Shown here piece after piece: positions 1 through 12,987 of a DNA stretch of 64,000 nucleotides. How positions within the stretch are numbered: position 1 is the stretch's first letter; each line of letters opens with the position of its first letter. A program made the position numbers and the translations under genes. The stretch comes from Acanthochlamys bracteata (Eukaryota; Streptophyta; Magnoliopsida; Pandanales; Velloziaceae). Location: NCBI GenBank assembly GCA_019914995.1, contig CM034131.1:4248501-4312500 (forward strand), in the 5' to 3' direction. The notes under the pieces are model-generated. The model saw only the letters and a program-made list of their open reading frames with translations. It was not told where the DNA came from and did no database searches.

Positions 1-3000
1 TCAGTGTCCAATCTATCGTCAATCGACTTTCTTGCGCTTTCTATTGTTGCTAACCCCCCAAGTGAAGGAAATGGGCACCTATTATCATATGGATCTGGCA
101 TATCGTCTGGGTACGCTGGTTCATCAGGGACTAGTTAATCTGTTGAATCTGGTCTAGTCGAATCAAGTATTGGCTCTCCCTTCGCTTGGCACGCTTTCCA
201 AGAATTCCCTTTGGGGGTTGCTTTCCAATAAACATATTCTTTCTCTTTCGCCTTCCGCTAAAAAATATTCTCTAGGTTGCTTTCAAAAACCTTCTTCTCG
301 CTAGTTGAATCCTTGCTGATCAAACTCTTCAAGGAGCCAAGTCTCAAAGCGAAGCCAGCACAAGTGTTGCCCCCGAATCCATTCAAGGGACTCCCAAACA
401 TGTCATTCTTACTGCTCTCCATAACAACAAATCTTTGATGGCTCAAGGCCCTGTGATAGCCAGAATAGTCTACTTAGAATCGTAAAGGGCCTAGGAGAGG
501 AGCCAAAGTTATCTGTGGCAGAGAGAGATAGGATGTAGTCCTTCGAATAAGAGGTACATATAGCTGGTGTAGTTCCTCAGCGCTGTTGAGAGCAAGAATG
601 CGATTCAGTCCCAGATCAAGACCTTCAAAGTCACACAATCAGTCTGCCCAGGCTAAAGTAGTAGTGGAGAAAGGTGAGTAAAAAGAGACTCGACTCTGCA
701 GAAGTAAAGATTAACATCTTGAAGAGTCAGATCACCAAGCTCCAAGAAGAACTGGCAGACGTTGAGAAGTAGAGGAACTGACTCAATTGATTCTCTGATG
801 GCGAAGTCAGTGACGGTACAAAATCGATCGATCGGAGAGGCTATATTTAGAGTAGGAAAATGGTATGCTTTTGTCGAAGATTACCAGGCCGGCGAACATG
901 GATTTTTTCTAAGAAAGACTAGGGAACCTTCGATAAGCATTCCTTTAGCAAGTAATCTCTAGGGTACGAAACTACGCTATTCAAAGCATCGAGAAATCAA
1001 AATAGAATGTTAAAACTCCTCTTCACTAGATTTTGCTTATGTTAAAAATGGACTAGAATCCCAGTTGAGAGACTTCTTTCCCTCTTCATCCTTCTCCTTC
1101 AGGGAATTCGACCAACCAAGTCCGCCATTCGGACGAAGTTGGCTTGATTGGTGAAACTATCCCTTGGTTCTGGGCTCCTAGACCTTGCCTACGTTTGTAG
1201 CCTTGTTGAAGCATGATCCTCTATGCTTCAATGTATGGCTTGTTAACAATCGAGTCTAGGTTTGCTTCTCTTCAACCCTTGCATCTTCACAAGAGATGTG
1301 GTTGCAGGATCTTTCTCTCTTCGGATTACCTTAGGTGTTCTGAAAGGGTAGGACCGAGAAAAGTTTATATTGAGCACTGACATGCTCCTGGAAGACGACA
1401 TCCCCATGGTTTCGAGGGGCACAAACTGTCCACCTATTTCTATGGAAGGCATAAATCTCACGTTTTCACAATTGGCGGTTAATGCCGGCTAGACCTCAGC
1501 AGATAATTTTATGATCGATCCTTGAAAGGGGATTTTTAAACATTGATGATAGGTGGACGCAACTGCACCGTCAAAGCAAAGGAGTGGAGTTTTCCAGCTC
1601 TTAGGGATGACTCAGGTGGAACCAACTCAGTATGGGAAGAAGCCAAAGAGCGGATGGAAAAGACCTTGGGTTTCTGAACCCCGGAGAAAAGCAGCTCGAT
1701 TGTAGTGCTCGTAGCCAAATATGATTGAGACGCTTAAGCATGTGCTCCATACATAAGCAAGAGAACAGGAATTCATTCCTTCTCGTTGATGGGGGCGACT
1801 TGTAAGGTTTTCCACAAGCTATGGCTGGGGTCGAAAGAAGCAAGGGCAGCTATCGGTGCTATTGATCGGAAAAGCGATAGGGGCACAAAGTAGTAGATAG
1901 CTACCCGCATTCTTCGAATGAGGAGGTGTGTCTTCTCTTTATATGCAACAAGAGAGAGTGCAGCAAAGCTCAACAACATATGAAAGCAAAGGCGCTTGCA
2001 GTTGTGCTCAAGTTTGCTAGGGCAATTCTAAGAGGAAGGTAAGCGGTCTCACCCAATCATCGGTTAACTGGGTTCGGTCTACTCTGAACTTGCTTATTCC
2101 TATCTAACACTTTATTCTCAATTTCTTTCAAGGAGTTAGTTACCGGTCCGACTACCAAACTCTATTTGCTCAATAAAAAAAGGTAGTCTACCCGCATTGC
2201 ACTGAACAATAAGATATCATGATGCTACTTTTTGTGAATGACGACAGTTATGATCATGGTAGCTGCGGTGATTTCGACTTTTAAAAAGGGTGACATTGTA
2301 GGTTAGATTCTACTTGTTGAAGGTCTATACTGATGTTATAATGACAATTAGGTAGTTAGAGTAGTCTCCTATAGTCTCATTCATTGACATAGATAACGAG
2401 ATCACACTCTCTTGACTACCTGCTTCTAGTGCGACAGAGAATGCAAGCAAAGAGAGTCGCCGCTGTCTCTTCTGAGAAAGATTAAGATGAAAGGATTGAC
2501 AATGTTCAACTATGGAAGGAGATTGCTTCTTCTTTCCAGTGGACATCCTACATTCTACAGAGGCCGCTTGGAAGAAAGGATCACTGCTTAGGTATCCAAC
2601 CTAAAGATGGAAGGAAAGGGTTCTTCCACTAGCCCATCCTCTTTATGGGGTTCTCCGCTCACAAATCAACCAATGTCCTTTGTCTCAGTGTCAACAAGTT
2701 TGAATTCTAACTCAAAGACATTATAGCTAGTCTTCTTCCCTAGAGAGTTGGCTGGTTCAAAAGAGACCCCGGATTGGCCCTCGTTCTCACAAAGAATAGT
2801 CTGCCCTAGCGGAAGCCTCCACTTTAGCGAGCAAGTTGCATTCCACACGGACATTGGAAGTCGATAAAGGTGGTCTCTGTCTTCTCATCCAAGATGACTC
2901 AAAAGGAGGACGAATAGGACGAGTTTCAGCCTCGACCTCAAACTGACCGCTGTAAGGTCGATTTTTCGAAGCTCAAGGCTAGTTGATCGCTTTAGTTGGA

Positions 3001-3010
3001 GTAGACCACT
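1..3010. other. Probable mitochondrial-DNA insertion (NUMT), no intact gene
   Basis: This block is visibly richer in G+C than the A+T-rich sequence that follows, and the change near 3010 is abrupt. It lacks the poly-A/poly-T runs and TA microsatellites of the rest of the window. Its texture, with many unrelated short open frames of 60-80 codons on both strands and no recognisable domain, is that of plant mitochondrial intergenic DNA. No known mitochondrial gene was recognised, so the assignment rests on composition and style only. Alternatives are an old LTR-retrotransposon interior or a gene-poor nuclear spacer. The left end lies outside the window. Confidence 0.42.
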
Positions 3011-3184
3011 AATGAAGCAAAAAACGCATTTCTCCGAGAATGAATTTACAAAAAACAGAATTCATCTATTAATTTATTATGTAAACCCTGTGGCTCAGAA
3101 GATCAGACATATAGTTCAAAATCACAAGATCAGAAAAGGCAACACCACTTCATTCTTCGTCTCCCTTACTTCTCCCTGTGTCAT

Positions 3185-3274
3185 AACAAGATGTAGTGAC
3201 AAATGAAACCCTTCATTTGTTGAGGAACATTTTCAAAAGATCTTGATCTTGTCATTGGTGCCAACACAATCCTG
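3185..3274 (-). pseudogene. Old-yellow-enzyme / 12-oxophytodienoate-reductase exon relic
   Basis: On the minus strand an acceptor-like TTACAG is followed by a frame reading IVLAPMTRSRSFENVPQQ. This resembles the start of the flavin-binding barrel in plant OPR and other old-yellow-enzyme proteins, where a (I/V)VLAP(M/L)TR.R(S/A)..NVP stretch is usual. The likeness fades after about 25 residues and a stop codon follows. No other part of the roughly 370-residue enzyme is visible within several kilobases on either side. It is read as an isolated, decayed exon, perhaps carried by a transposon. A chance match is possible because the stretch is short. Confidence 0.38.
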
Positions 3275-5250
3275 TAACCAATCAATCGATCAATCATTGA
3301 AATGAAAACATCAAAACAAGAATCAAAATAAAAATTTCTAAAGAACTTTCCGCTTGTAAGAAAACACCAATATATTTTGAAAAGATTCAATTTGAAGAAT
3401 TTATCATACTGACAACAAAGGATAAACTCCAACAACTTAGATAGGCCGCAAGAAATTCAAAGAACAAGAAGTACAAAGAAAGAATGCCTGAGGAGATCGA
3501 GAGGAATTGAAAGAAGAAGCCATTGAAGAGATTGCCTGCGATGAAGTGGGAAAGAAGAAGAGTAAAGAAAGAAAAAAGGAAGAAAACAACAAACAAAGAA
3601 AGATTTTAAAATAACTCTTTTCACTTTACGCAACCATGTTTGTGACCATGCGAGTTCTGTGCATCCTTGCGACAATATGCGAAGCTAATCTATACAATCA
3701 ATGGAATAATATTTGTGGGACTATGTGTGAATCTTATTGCTATCCGTAAACTATTGCGATATGTGCGATCCAAATTAGGGTGATGTCCTTGATGCTTTTT
3801 CTTTCTATGTCAAATATGTTTCAGATATTTTTTCCTTTTCTATTGTGTTAAAAAATTTATACTTTATATTATCTTTATTTATTGCCCTTTAATATTTCAT
3901 TAGAACGCATAGAAGTAATAGTGACATGTATACAAAATAAAAAACGTTAAAAGTATCTCAACTTACTTCGTAAAATTATTATTAATATTGGTTGGACAAT
4001 CATTGAAAAATTCGAAGCTCGAGAGTCGACATGGTCGAGGTTCAACCATTAGTGTTTCAGCGAGAAGATTTTGAAAGTGAGTTTTGTAAGTAGTTTACGG
4101 AGAATATTAAGAATGCTCACAAACCAAAGCAAATAAAAAATCAGTATGAAGAGATACTACCTAATCTTAAAAAAACCAATATGTGCAATTGAATGGAACT
4201 CAATGTATTCCCAATTATGTACGAAACTCAACTCAACTCAACTAAATAGCATCCATAGCCTATATGAACCCTAACAGAGTGCAAGAATATGCGAAGCATG
4301 CGACTTGCAGTAAAGAGCAACCAGTGTCCATGTAAAGGCTACTCGATTTTGGTTCTTTGTCAATAATTTACCTTTTGGTCAGCGGCGTCCTTCCACTTCC
4401 TCAAGTTCTCCGTCACGTCGACACTAGCTTCACGCCTCTTTGCTGTAAACCCACAAATGTCAAGCTTCCATACGAACTACACTGCTGCATTGCTAGTTTC
4501 GACCTCGCCTAAAACTCCACGAAGCTTCACAGCGGCAGTCTCTATTACAAATTAGAACACAATCAAGTAATCTTTACAAAGTTAATAGCTCTAAGGTCAG
4601 ACCTTTCCAATTTAATAGGACAATAAATTGTTGAACACAAATCACAACACAAATTGAATTACACAATCAAAACACTCAAAATTTAAGCTTTCCACTTGAT
4701 TAGAGGGGAAAAAAAACAAAATCCTACCAAAACACATGAACCAAACTCCTTCAAATGAAACACAAATTAAAAACCAAAATCAATTCAAACATATACGCAA
4801 TTATACACCTCAATTGTCAAAGTTTCCAACTTCTTCAAAGAAAGATTAAAAACCCTACCAAAACCTATGAAGCAACCAGTCGTAGAGAAGAAAAAAAAGA
4901 ATGAGTTGGATTGTAGTGAGGATGAAAAAATATTGAAGAAAAAGTTAAGCATGTAGAGCAGTTATGTGAAGAAGAAAGGGAAGAAAAGAAACAAAGAAAT
5001 CGGAAGGAGCTACACATCACCAAAGATAGAAAAAAGAATAGAATTTTTTATTTAAAATTTAATCTGAATCGATCCAGACGGACGAATTCACGCATCAACT
5101 TGAAAACTGTCTGAATTGACTCAGATCAATCTGGATCAAATATATATCCGGTTATATTTATCAATTTATATTTCGGATCAAATTATTCCAAGAGAAATTA
5201 GAAGTGGCATATTAAAAAAAAAACTCCAATATTATATTAGGTATCTAAAT
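3275..5250. other. A+T-rich spacer, no gene seen
   Basis: Mostly A-rich sequence with frequent stops in every frame. A GAA/AAG-rich part lies around 3440-3610 and another around 4870-5040. I see no domain, repeat array or transposon end that I can defend. Confidence 0.5.
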
Positions 5251-6282
5251 CACAACTCTCCTGGCGAGTTTTTCGCGGATCTCTTCACACCCGCCAAATC
5301 CGATATAGCCAAATTACCCCTCTGCTTTCTTCTAACTACATCCCATCCACGTATTAATCATAGTAATTATAAAAGTATTAGATAGAACCATTTTGGCAAA
5401 TTCATATTCCTTTCTTTCTTTTTATTTTCTCGGGAGCTCCCCTCATGGCGGGTTATTTCGGCGGATCAGAGAATTAGTCGGCGATGAAACTGGACGAGGC
5501 CGCCGACGGTCGTCCGCCGCTGGACTGCTGATTCGGTGCTACCGCCTCTGGACTGCTGATTCGGTGCTACGCCTAGCTATCTCAACCGCACGTTCAAGCA
5601 TTTAGATAGTTTGCCTTCGCTTTTAGAGTAATCCAACGTGGAAAGCTCACCGGCAATTGGATTGGGACAAAGAAGAAAAAGAAGAAGAGGACACATTTGG
5701 AGAGAATATTTTTTAACTTTGTAATTTAAGGTGATTAGAAATGTGAGAATGCGCAGGCACGTTACGTTGTTTCCTTGCTTTCTCTGCTTGGTGATTTTGT
5801 TTTACCGTTATAATTCACTATGTTTCTGAAGGGATATATTGATCTAGAGTGGAGAAAGTTTTGAAACGTTAGTTTGGAATTCTTTTGCGTGCATTTGTGG
5901 TTTATTGTTGGATTGGATGCTTGATTTGCTCCTTTTGTTCCATGTTGATTTATTGCCTTCAATTTTAAATGCATTTTTTCTGCTCCGTATCACGCAATTT
6001 TGCTCCAGCTTGAAATTGTGGTTTTCCAAGGTTTTCAGTTTGTTTTCGTTCTGCACCGGGATTCAATTGCATGCTGTTTTCGATACGCAGTATTCCTCAG
6101 CATTACTTGACTTTTTATCATTCTGAACTCATTTTTTCCATTTATCATGAATCTTCTCCCATTGTAGTTTCATCAGAGATTAAATAGGTTGTCTATATCA
6201 TGGTAGGCCATCCAGCATATTAGAGAAAAGCAAGGCTTTTGAGATTGTCGAGAGTTCTGGATTTTGGAGTCTAAGGGGGAGG
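5250..6282 (+). promoter_or_regulatory. Putative promoter and 5' leader of the DHHC acyltransferase gene
   Basis: A locally G+C-richer patch at about 5440-5600 precedes a purine-rich stretch (about 5660-5710), which could be the transcribed leader. A donor-like GTAATT near 5720 and an acceptor-like CATCCAG near 6217 would allow a 5'-UTR intron of roughly 500 bp before the coding exon. No TATA box or transcription start can be fixed by eye. Confidence 0.35.
5520..5570 (+). repeat. Tandem duplication, 28-bp period, in the leader region
   Basis: A 23-base stretch beginning CTGGACTGCTGATTCGG occurs at 5520 and again, identically, at 5548, separated by five bases. It lies in the putative promoter/leader of the DHHC gene. 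Perfect identity suggests a recent slippage event. Confidence 0.8.
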
Positions 6283-9200
6283 ATGCAAGGGAAGATGTAT
6301 GCTGCTCCCCCTCGGCGACCTATCTCAGATTCTAACCACAGGATTATTGAGCCCTATGGGACAAAACATGTATATCAAGTCTGGAAAGGAAGCAATGTAA
6401 GCTGCTTTTCCTTTCATCACAAAAGTTTAACTTTTTACCCATGGTTTTCTTCAAATTCTTAGTTATTAATGATGCTTCTGAATATTTGAAGCTTATTTAG
6501 ATGTTAAACTCCAGATACTACAGAACTTTGCATATGGATCTGTTTGGAATTGAATTGGAGACTAGCTTTTTCCTGGTGTGTAGAAGTGTGTATTTAATCT
6601 GAGTATTTCTGGTAAAGAAAATTGGAGCATTTGTTAACTACTTCCAGTACTTATTCGCCAAAACTTGCGAGTATATCAACTTTTGTTGCCAGGATGTTGA
6701 TGATTAAACATGTACTTTATTCTTGCACAAAATATCCTAAAACACTATCTGGTTGCCAAATTTAGAGTGAGATTGTACTTGATCTGTCTTAATGGTTTCA
6801 AGTATTGGATACCGCAATTGACAGTGAGCCAATTTGTTATGAGCAGTCCATTGTGAGACTAGATTTACATTTACTTTATCGTCAAGATATGACTGTAGTA
6901 GAATGTTTGATTGATGAACAATGACCACTAATCTTCTTGGGAAGCTTTTTGTGTTGTCTAAATTGACATCTCAATAGACACCGTCACTTCTAAAATTCTC
7001 TGCCAATTCAAGTGTAATAGTAGCTGTTTCTAGAACATGTTTAGCAACCTATTCTCTTGGAGAATGATGTTCTTAAGCAGTTACCTGAGTTCTTGTTAGT
7101 TCCAGACATATAAATGTGCTTTGCATTTGATCGAGCACTGCAGACTTACCTGTGGCAATAAGGACTCGTTTGAACTAACTTTCTAGTTACTTACTCCAAA
7201 TACGAGGGTTTCTCAAACATAAGGTAGCTCAAATAGCCAAGAAATCAAAAGTGTGCCAAGAAGGAGGCCAGTGTTTGAGTTGTTTCCAGCATAAGTTGTG
7301 TACAAACTTTTGCAGGCAGGAAAGGTTTATATGTCATTTTCAATAGCAGTGCTCAATTACTGATAGACAATTTTGTGTTACTTGACATTTATATGTAAGA
7401 AAAAGTTGTCTTAATTGACATTGATGTTTGTCTTGGGTCTAGGAGCATGCAATCAAGAGGAGCTCAGGGTGTGTAGAATGTTGTCTTATGTTTGAATAGT
7501 AGAAGAAAACTGTTAAGGTACAATGCTACCAATCACAAAGAAATCCTTTGCAAGTGCGTCACAAGTCCCTTATTTGACTAGAGGGAGGGGCAAATTTGGA
7601 AAACATACGATACACCAAAAATGGAAAATGGTGATGCAGCTGTGATGTACTTTTGATGGGATTCACTTGTGATGGTAGAATTTCCTAAATACCAGTGAAG
7701 GAAAAAGCAAATGCCTAGATTAGGCGTAGACTCAAAATTAGATCGCTGTCATTTCAATAACTATTATATTCCCTTGAGTAAGGTACCCGATTAAGCACTC
7801 ATGACGGATACAAAGTGACTCATGTCTTATAACTCTTTTGAGTTGGTAGATACGTAAGGCTCCCCGTGACTATTGTTTGCAAATGGGTCGCTGTAAATGA
7901 TATTCATGGCAGGTTTAGAAATATGTGAACCTATAGAATAAATTGTTTGTTGCTTATGTGTTAGATGTGAAATAAATGTATCATATTAGACAAATTGTGC
8001 TCGATCAATACCTTTCTTGGAATCACTCTATATGTGATTGTTTATTTCAACTATTGATGGGTTTGCTATTGAGATTACTAAACTTAGCAGGCTGCTCGAG
8101 CTGCTGTGAGGTTTGTTGGTGAAAATCATACATCCTATCTTTGTACATAATAGCAAATCTTGTGATAGTCCAGTTGGGTTGTTTTTGTAACATCCAGCAT
8201 CTCCAACATTGTTATTCTCTAATATTCTCAGCAAGGAGTAGCGATTTGGCAAGAGAATCTATAATAGGAACTCTGTGCACATAAGAGAAGTTTCTAAACG
8301 AACTAAACAACCACTGCTGTTTTTCCTTAAATTATTGTCCGTCTTTGCTTGGTGTATTGATCTGAATAGTTTTTCCCCAATATGACAGAGGTTTTTCCTT
8401 GGAGGGAGACTTATATTTGGTCCAGATGTGAGGTCATTGGTGCTTACAGTATTTCTAATAGTGGTTCCAGTTATATTGTTTGCGGCATTTGTTTCACAAA
8501 GGTTGGTCGATGAGTTTCATCATTATCTTGGAAGCCTCATTGTGGCCATTGCAGTTATTTTTACAATGTTTGTAAGACTCTCTTCCACTTCTTTAAGTTA
8601 ATAGCTTGTACTACAGCAGCAGTTATTAAGATACTAACAATCCCTTGTTATTAATTTTTATATTTTTATCAGATATTATCTCAAATAGACAAAACTAGCT
8701 CTTGACTATTGTGGAGTACCCAGATGCAAATGGTTGTCGATATATATGGCGAAAATTAGTAGAAACTTTACTTGAAACTCATTTTGATTCCAAATTTCCT
8801 ATAATAATTTGTAGTTAGTAAGTCCAGATTTTTCATGTAATATGCAAGATTATGTGTGAGGACATGAGATAGACTGCCATGCACTTCCTATGAGATGAGA
8901 ACTAAGGAAATGTTATATTTGTCAATGCAGATAGCAGCTACATGAGAATTATATGCTGTCAGGCACTTTAGCCTGTTTAGTTAAAGCAAATAAGGTCTTT
9001 CAGGCACTAAATCAAGTCAAAGATTTCAGATGATGGTAGAAACAGATTGATTGTCAGCTGATAACAACTTGAAGAAGCTCTCAGAATAACCGCAACCATT
9101 GTTAGTCTGTTATGAGCAGATTCTGTCCCATGATCTGTTAAAAGAAGTCGGTTCTTATACTAGTGAAAGGGACGATGACCTAAGTGATCATAGCATATTA

Positions 9201-11344
9201 ATAATAGAAAACATTATTCTCGTAGTCTCAATTGTCATTTAGAAATAACCAAACAGATCTAAGAACATTTTCATATGACATGAGCTGCCAACTTTCACTA
9301 CGTTTCTTAGTGGAAAAGAGAGCTAGAAGAATAATGAGCTGTTGACCATGTTAGGAACTAAAATTGGTATAAATTTCCATATTGGGTTAGAAATTTTTAC
9401 GATTGCAGTCTTTTATTTGCATGGCATACCTCACTCATGAGATCAAAAGGGTCAACATGCTCTTACTTGGTCCTATCTTATCAAATGTTCTTGGTTGTTA
9501 TTGACAGCTTACCGATCTGGGTCTCTGTTCACAGATTATTACTGTTCTGTTTCTAACATCTGGTAGAGATCCTGGAATCGTACCTCGTAGTTCACATCCT
9601 CCGGAACCAGAATTACCAGAGGATTGGGCTAAAAGTCAGAGCGGGCCACCAAGCATACCTGCCACCAAAGATGTTCTTGTCAATGGAATTATAGTGAAGG
9701 TCAAATATTGCCATACATGCATGCTGTATCGCCCACCAAGATGCTCCCACTGCTCCATCTGCAATAATTGTGTGGAGCGATTTGACCATCATTGTCCTTG
9801 GGTTGGACAATGTATTGGAAAGGTACATGTCTGATTTTCTCTATGTTGCTTTTCTCTTTGTTTATTCTTTGGATTGTTAAGGTTCCTCTAATAACAAAGT
9901 TCCTCTAATAAATAAACCCTTACAGATTCTTTGTGAAACTTATTAACATTGTTGCTATATTTGCATAAGTATATGATGACCGGAATTGGTAATTTGTGGA
10001 CCTAGATTCATATCGCTTAGATTGGCATCTGGTTTATTGGCATTGCTCAAGTTTGTGATATGGTTGCAGTTCTTTGTAATCTCATGGTACTTACAACTGT
10101 TTCACGTTTTCTTGAATAAGTATCTGTGAAACAGAACTCTTATGTTCTGAAGCTGTTTGATAGAACTGCTGACATCTTGTGGGATAAAGCTTATTTGTTG
10201 TTTTTGTTTTTGTTGTTGTTCTAATGAAGTCTTCGGGTGATTATTCTTGATTAGTTAATTGATTTATTTGACTTACTGATCTTATGCACGGCTTTTCTTT
10301 GCCGGTGATTATTGTATGCTATTGCTTGCTCTTTATTTAAATCTGATGTATGTGATCTTTGAACTCTTTTGTTTGCATTTGTCTACTTCTCCATTAGTTT
10401 GTCCATGTAGATATCCTAAGTTCTAATTCGGAGTTGCCATATAATCTAGGGATAGTTAAGCACTGTTATTTTGTCTATACATATTTTACATTATTTGTCC
10501 TAATGAAATGTTATTAATTCACTTGTTTTTGTTCATCCAGAGGAATTACCGGTTCTTCTTTATGTTTGTCTCCTCAACAACCTTGCTATGCCTCTATGTC
10601 TTTGCTTTTTGTGTGATAAATCTTAAGAAGATAATGGAGGTCTATGACTGTAGCCTGTGGAGAGCATTTCTTAAATGTCCTGTATCAGGCCTTCTTATAA
10701 TTTACACTTTTATAGCAGCATGGTTTGTTGGAGGCTTGACGGCCTTCCATGTTTACTTAATCTGCAATAATCAGGTATTCTTTTACTCAGACTTGTTATT
10801 TTGTTTGATATGGAAGCCATTTGTTGCATTCTGGGATTGCATAAGAAATTTGAAGCTTCTTTCTCTTGCTATAAACGATTTTAGTTAATCGAAGTTTGTA
10901 TTGGTGCAGACCACTTACGAGAATTTCCGATATCGATATGATGTGAAAATTAACCCTTATAATCGAGGATGCTTGTCAAATATCGAAGAGGTATTCTTCA
11001 CAAGAATACCTGCCTCAAAAAATGACTTTAGAGCTAAGATTAAGGATGATTCAGCAGCTTATGCATCATCACACTCGCTAGGGCATTCTTTAAGCCCTCC
11101 AGAAACAAGCTTCGATCTGGAGATGGGTGGGAAGCGGCAAGCTGTGCTTACTGAAGAATTTGAGGACATACAAAGCCAGATCGAGAGTGTAGGGGTGCTA
11201 GAAAGGTGCAGCACCCAGCCACCTCATTCAAGCTTTGGCAGTCGCAAGAACTGGGAGATATCATCTGAAATCGAGGTGCTTGCTACCGAGTTTGGAATGG
11301 AACATGGATTCACCGACCCAGAGAAGATACATGATGATGTTTAG
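6283..11344 (+). CDS. DHHC-type protein S-acyltransferase (palmitoyltransferase), 5 exons
   Basis: Exons are 6283-6396, 8389-8571, 9535-9822, 10541-10774 and 10910-11344. All four introns have GT and AG ends, every junction falls between codons, and the spliced product has 417 residues. The enzyme should transfer palmitate from acyl-CoA to cysteines of membrane proteins at Golgi, plasma or vacuolar membranes. The N-terminus is short and cytosolic. Two hydrophobic segments lie at about residues 50-70 and 80-108. A cysteine-rich domain (about 149-195) carries CHTC, CSHC and the catalytic DHHC (183-186) in [11 protein letters not shown]. Two more membrane segments follow (about 203-224 and 243-266), then the family's TTxE motif as TTYE (274-277) at the start of exon 5, then a hydrophilic tail. 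Length and order match plant PATs of about 400-440 residues; the closest by eye are the Arabidopsis PAT05-PAT08 type. The start at 6283 has an in-frame alternative ATG at 6295. Intron 1 is about 2 kb. Confidence 0.93.
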
Positions 11345-11650
11345 AAGTTTTTTTTTTCTTGCTGGATGATTGTACTAATCTAGAACCTAGATAACTGGCA
11401 ACCAGCTTTTCAAGTCCAAATATCAATCAAAATTTTCATCTAGCATCATGGTTGTTTTATTTTAATGCCTTGTTAGGAACAAGTGAGTGCACTGTCATTT
11501 CGTGTGACACTGCAGACATGTACATTAGCATATTATATTGTATGGTGACGGAGATAATTGGTGCCCGAGACCCTGAGCGGAGAATTATCTATCACTCCTA
11601 TGCATTTCTTGCATCAACATCCTCACAGTTACTAACAACGATTAACTAAT
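11345..11650 (+). other. Probable 3' UTR of the DHHC gene
   Basis: Sequence just after the stop codon, T-rich at its start and with no domain of its own. A poly(A) site cannot be fixed by eye. Confidence 0.35.
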
Positions 11651-12001
11651 GCAAAATTTGATAATTGACACAACTGGAAAATTCTTCTATATTTTATATT
11701 TTGGTAAATTATCCGTTCTCATCCTGTACTTTCAAATTATTTATTTTGGTCCTGACTTTGCAATTTATGTTCGAATGCATCCTTATTCCTAAAAGGTTGC
11801 CGTGTCGGTAGTCTCTCTCTTACTATTATTTTTTATTATTTTTTATTTTATTATACATATACTTTACAATATATTGATAGATAAAAGTTATACTTGTAAT
11901 GTAGCGATTAATTTTCTTTTCCCCCAAGACTTTAAACATCCTACACGTCGTCCGTTTGTTAGCAATCAATGAGACGTTCAAAACCTCCAATATTCGTCCC
12001 A

Positions 12002-12130
12002 AACTATCAAACCATGTGATGTGTCTGCATATATCAAAAACTGGAAACTTATGTCTCATTGAACTATCAAAGCATGATATAATGTTTGCATATATGAAAT
12101 ACTGGAGAAACTTTTGCCTCATTGAACTAA
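12002..12130 (+). repeat. Short tandem repeat, about 60-bp unit
   Basis: AACTATCAAACCATG at 12002 recurs as AACTATCAAAGCATG at 12062. The rest of each unit also aligns (TCTGCATATATC / TTTGCATATATG, AACTGGAAACTTATGTCTCATTG / TACTGGAGAAACTTTTGCCTCATTG), and a third unit starts near 12125. It lies in an A+T-rich stretch (11660-12500) that otherwise looks like degraded transposon sequence with no readable product. Confidence 0.65.
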
Positions 12131-12985
12131 TTCTCTTGATGGGGTTTTTTCATTAAATAACCTTTTAATCATTCTACTTTGTTTTTCTAACCATTCTCAA
12201 GTTAAATCTGTTTGATCCATTTTTTGTCCCAAATTGATCAAAATAATCTCAACTTCTCTACACATGCATATATCTACGTACTTCCCCTGCTCAAACCAAA
12301 AAGAAAATTGAACCCACTAAAAATTTTGCAATTCCTGCTTAAAAGTTTTAGTGTCTCAAATTTGATGCCCAATTGGCGGCAAAATCTCCGATCATATCTG
12401 CAAAATTCTTTTCGCTGCTCTCGCTTGCATCAGCTTTTAAGCGAATTCATCTCATCAGCTCTCATTCTTGACGAAATAACACCGAAGTACTATTAACAAT
12501 AATTTTATGCGATACATTGAAATGTCTAAGGATCTTCCTAATGATTGTGCAAAGCTAATTTTTTAAATTTGAGCCTGTTATATTTCGTGAAACATGAAAT
12601 TGTGAGTAAGGACAAATATATCTCAGTCATTTGTCATTGACGTAGTTGTTAGATGATTTGCTTACACTTGAAAACTTTCTTTGGAGCACTCATAGTTACA
12701 CGCGAATAGTTGACTTTCTAACATCCCTCTTGTGCACAAATAAAGAAAGGGTAATGTTTCAGCATCTTCAAAAACTTACGATTTGGTGATGCTCCCGTGC
12801 GCATTTGTGGTACGTATATTATTATTGTATCAATTTGAATATATTGTTCGTCAACTTTGAAAATTTGAGATTTGTTTTACTTGAATAATGTAGGTATGAG
12901 TATGTGAAGTCTTAGTGATGATAAGGCTTTTGCATTTATCGACGAGTACTTAGAAAGTCAGCCACTTCTGCTGAAATATAAAGTG
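12131..12985. other. A+T-rich spacer, no gene seen
   Basis: No frame with a recognisable domain. Probably decayed transposon or spacer DNA between the DHHC gene and the Mutator/CACTA cluster. Confidence 0.45.
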
Positions 12986-12987
12986 GG

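Noticed and set aside
762..962. 66-residue plus-strand frame in the mitochondrial-like block
   Set aside because: No recognised domain and similar to the many random frames in this block.
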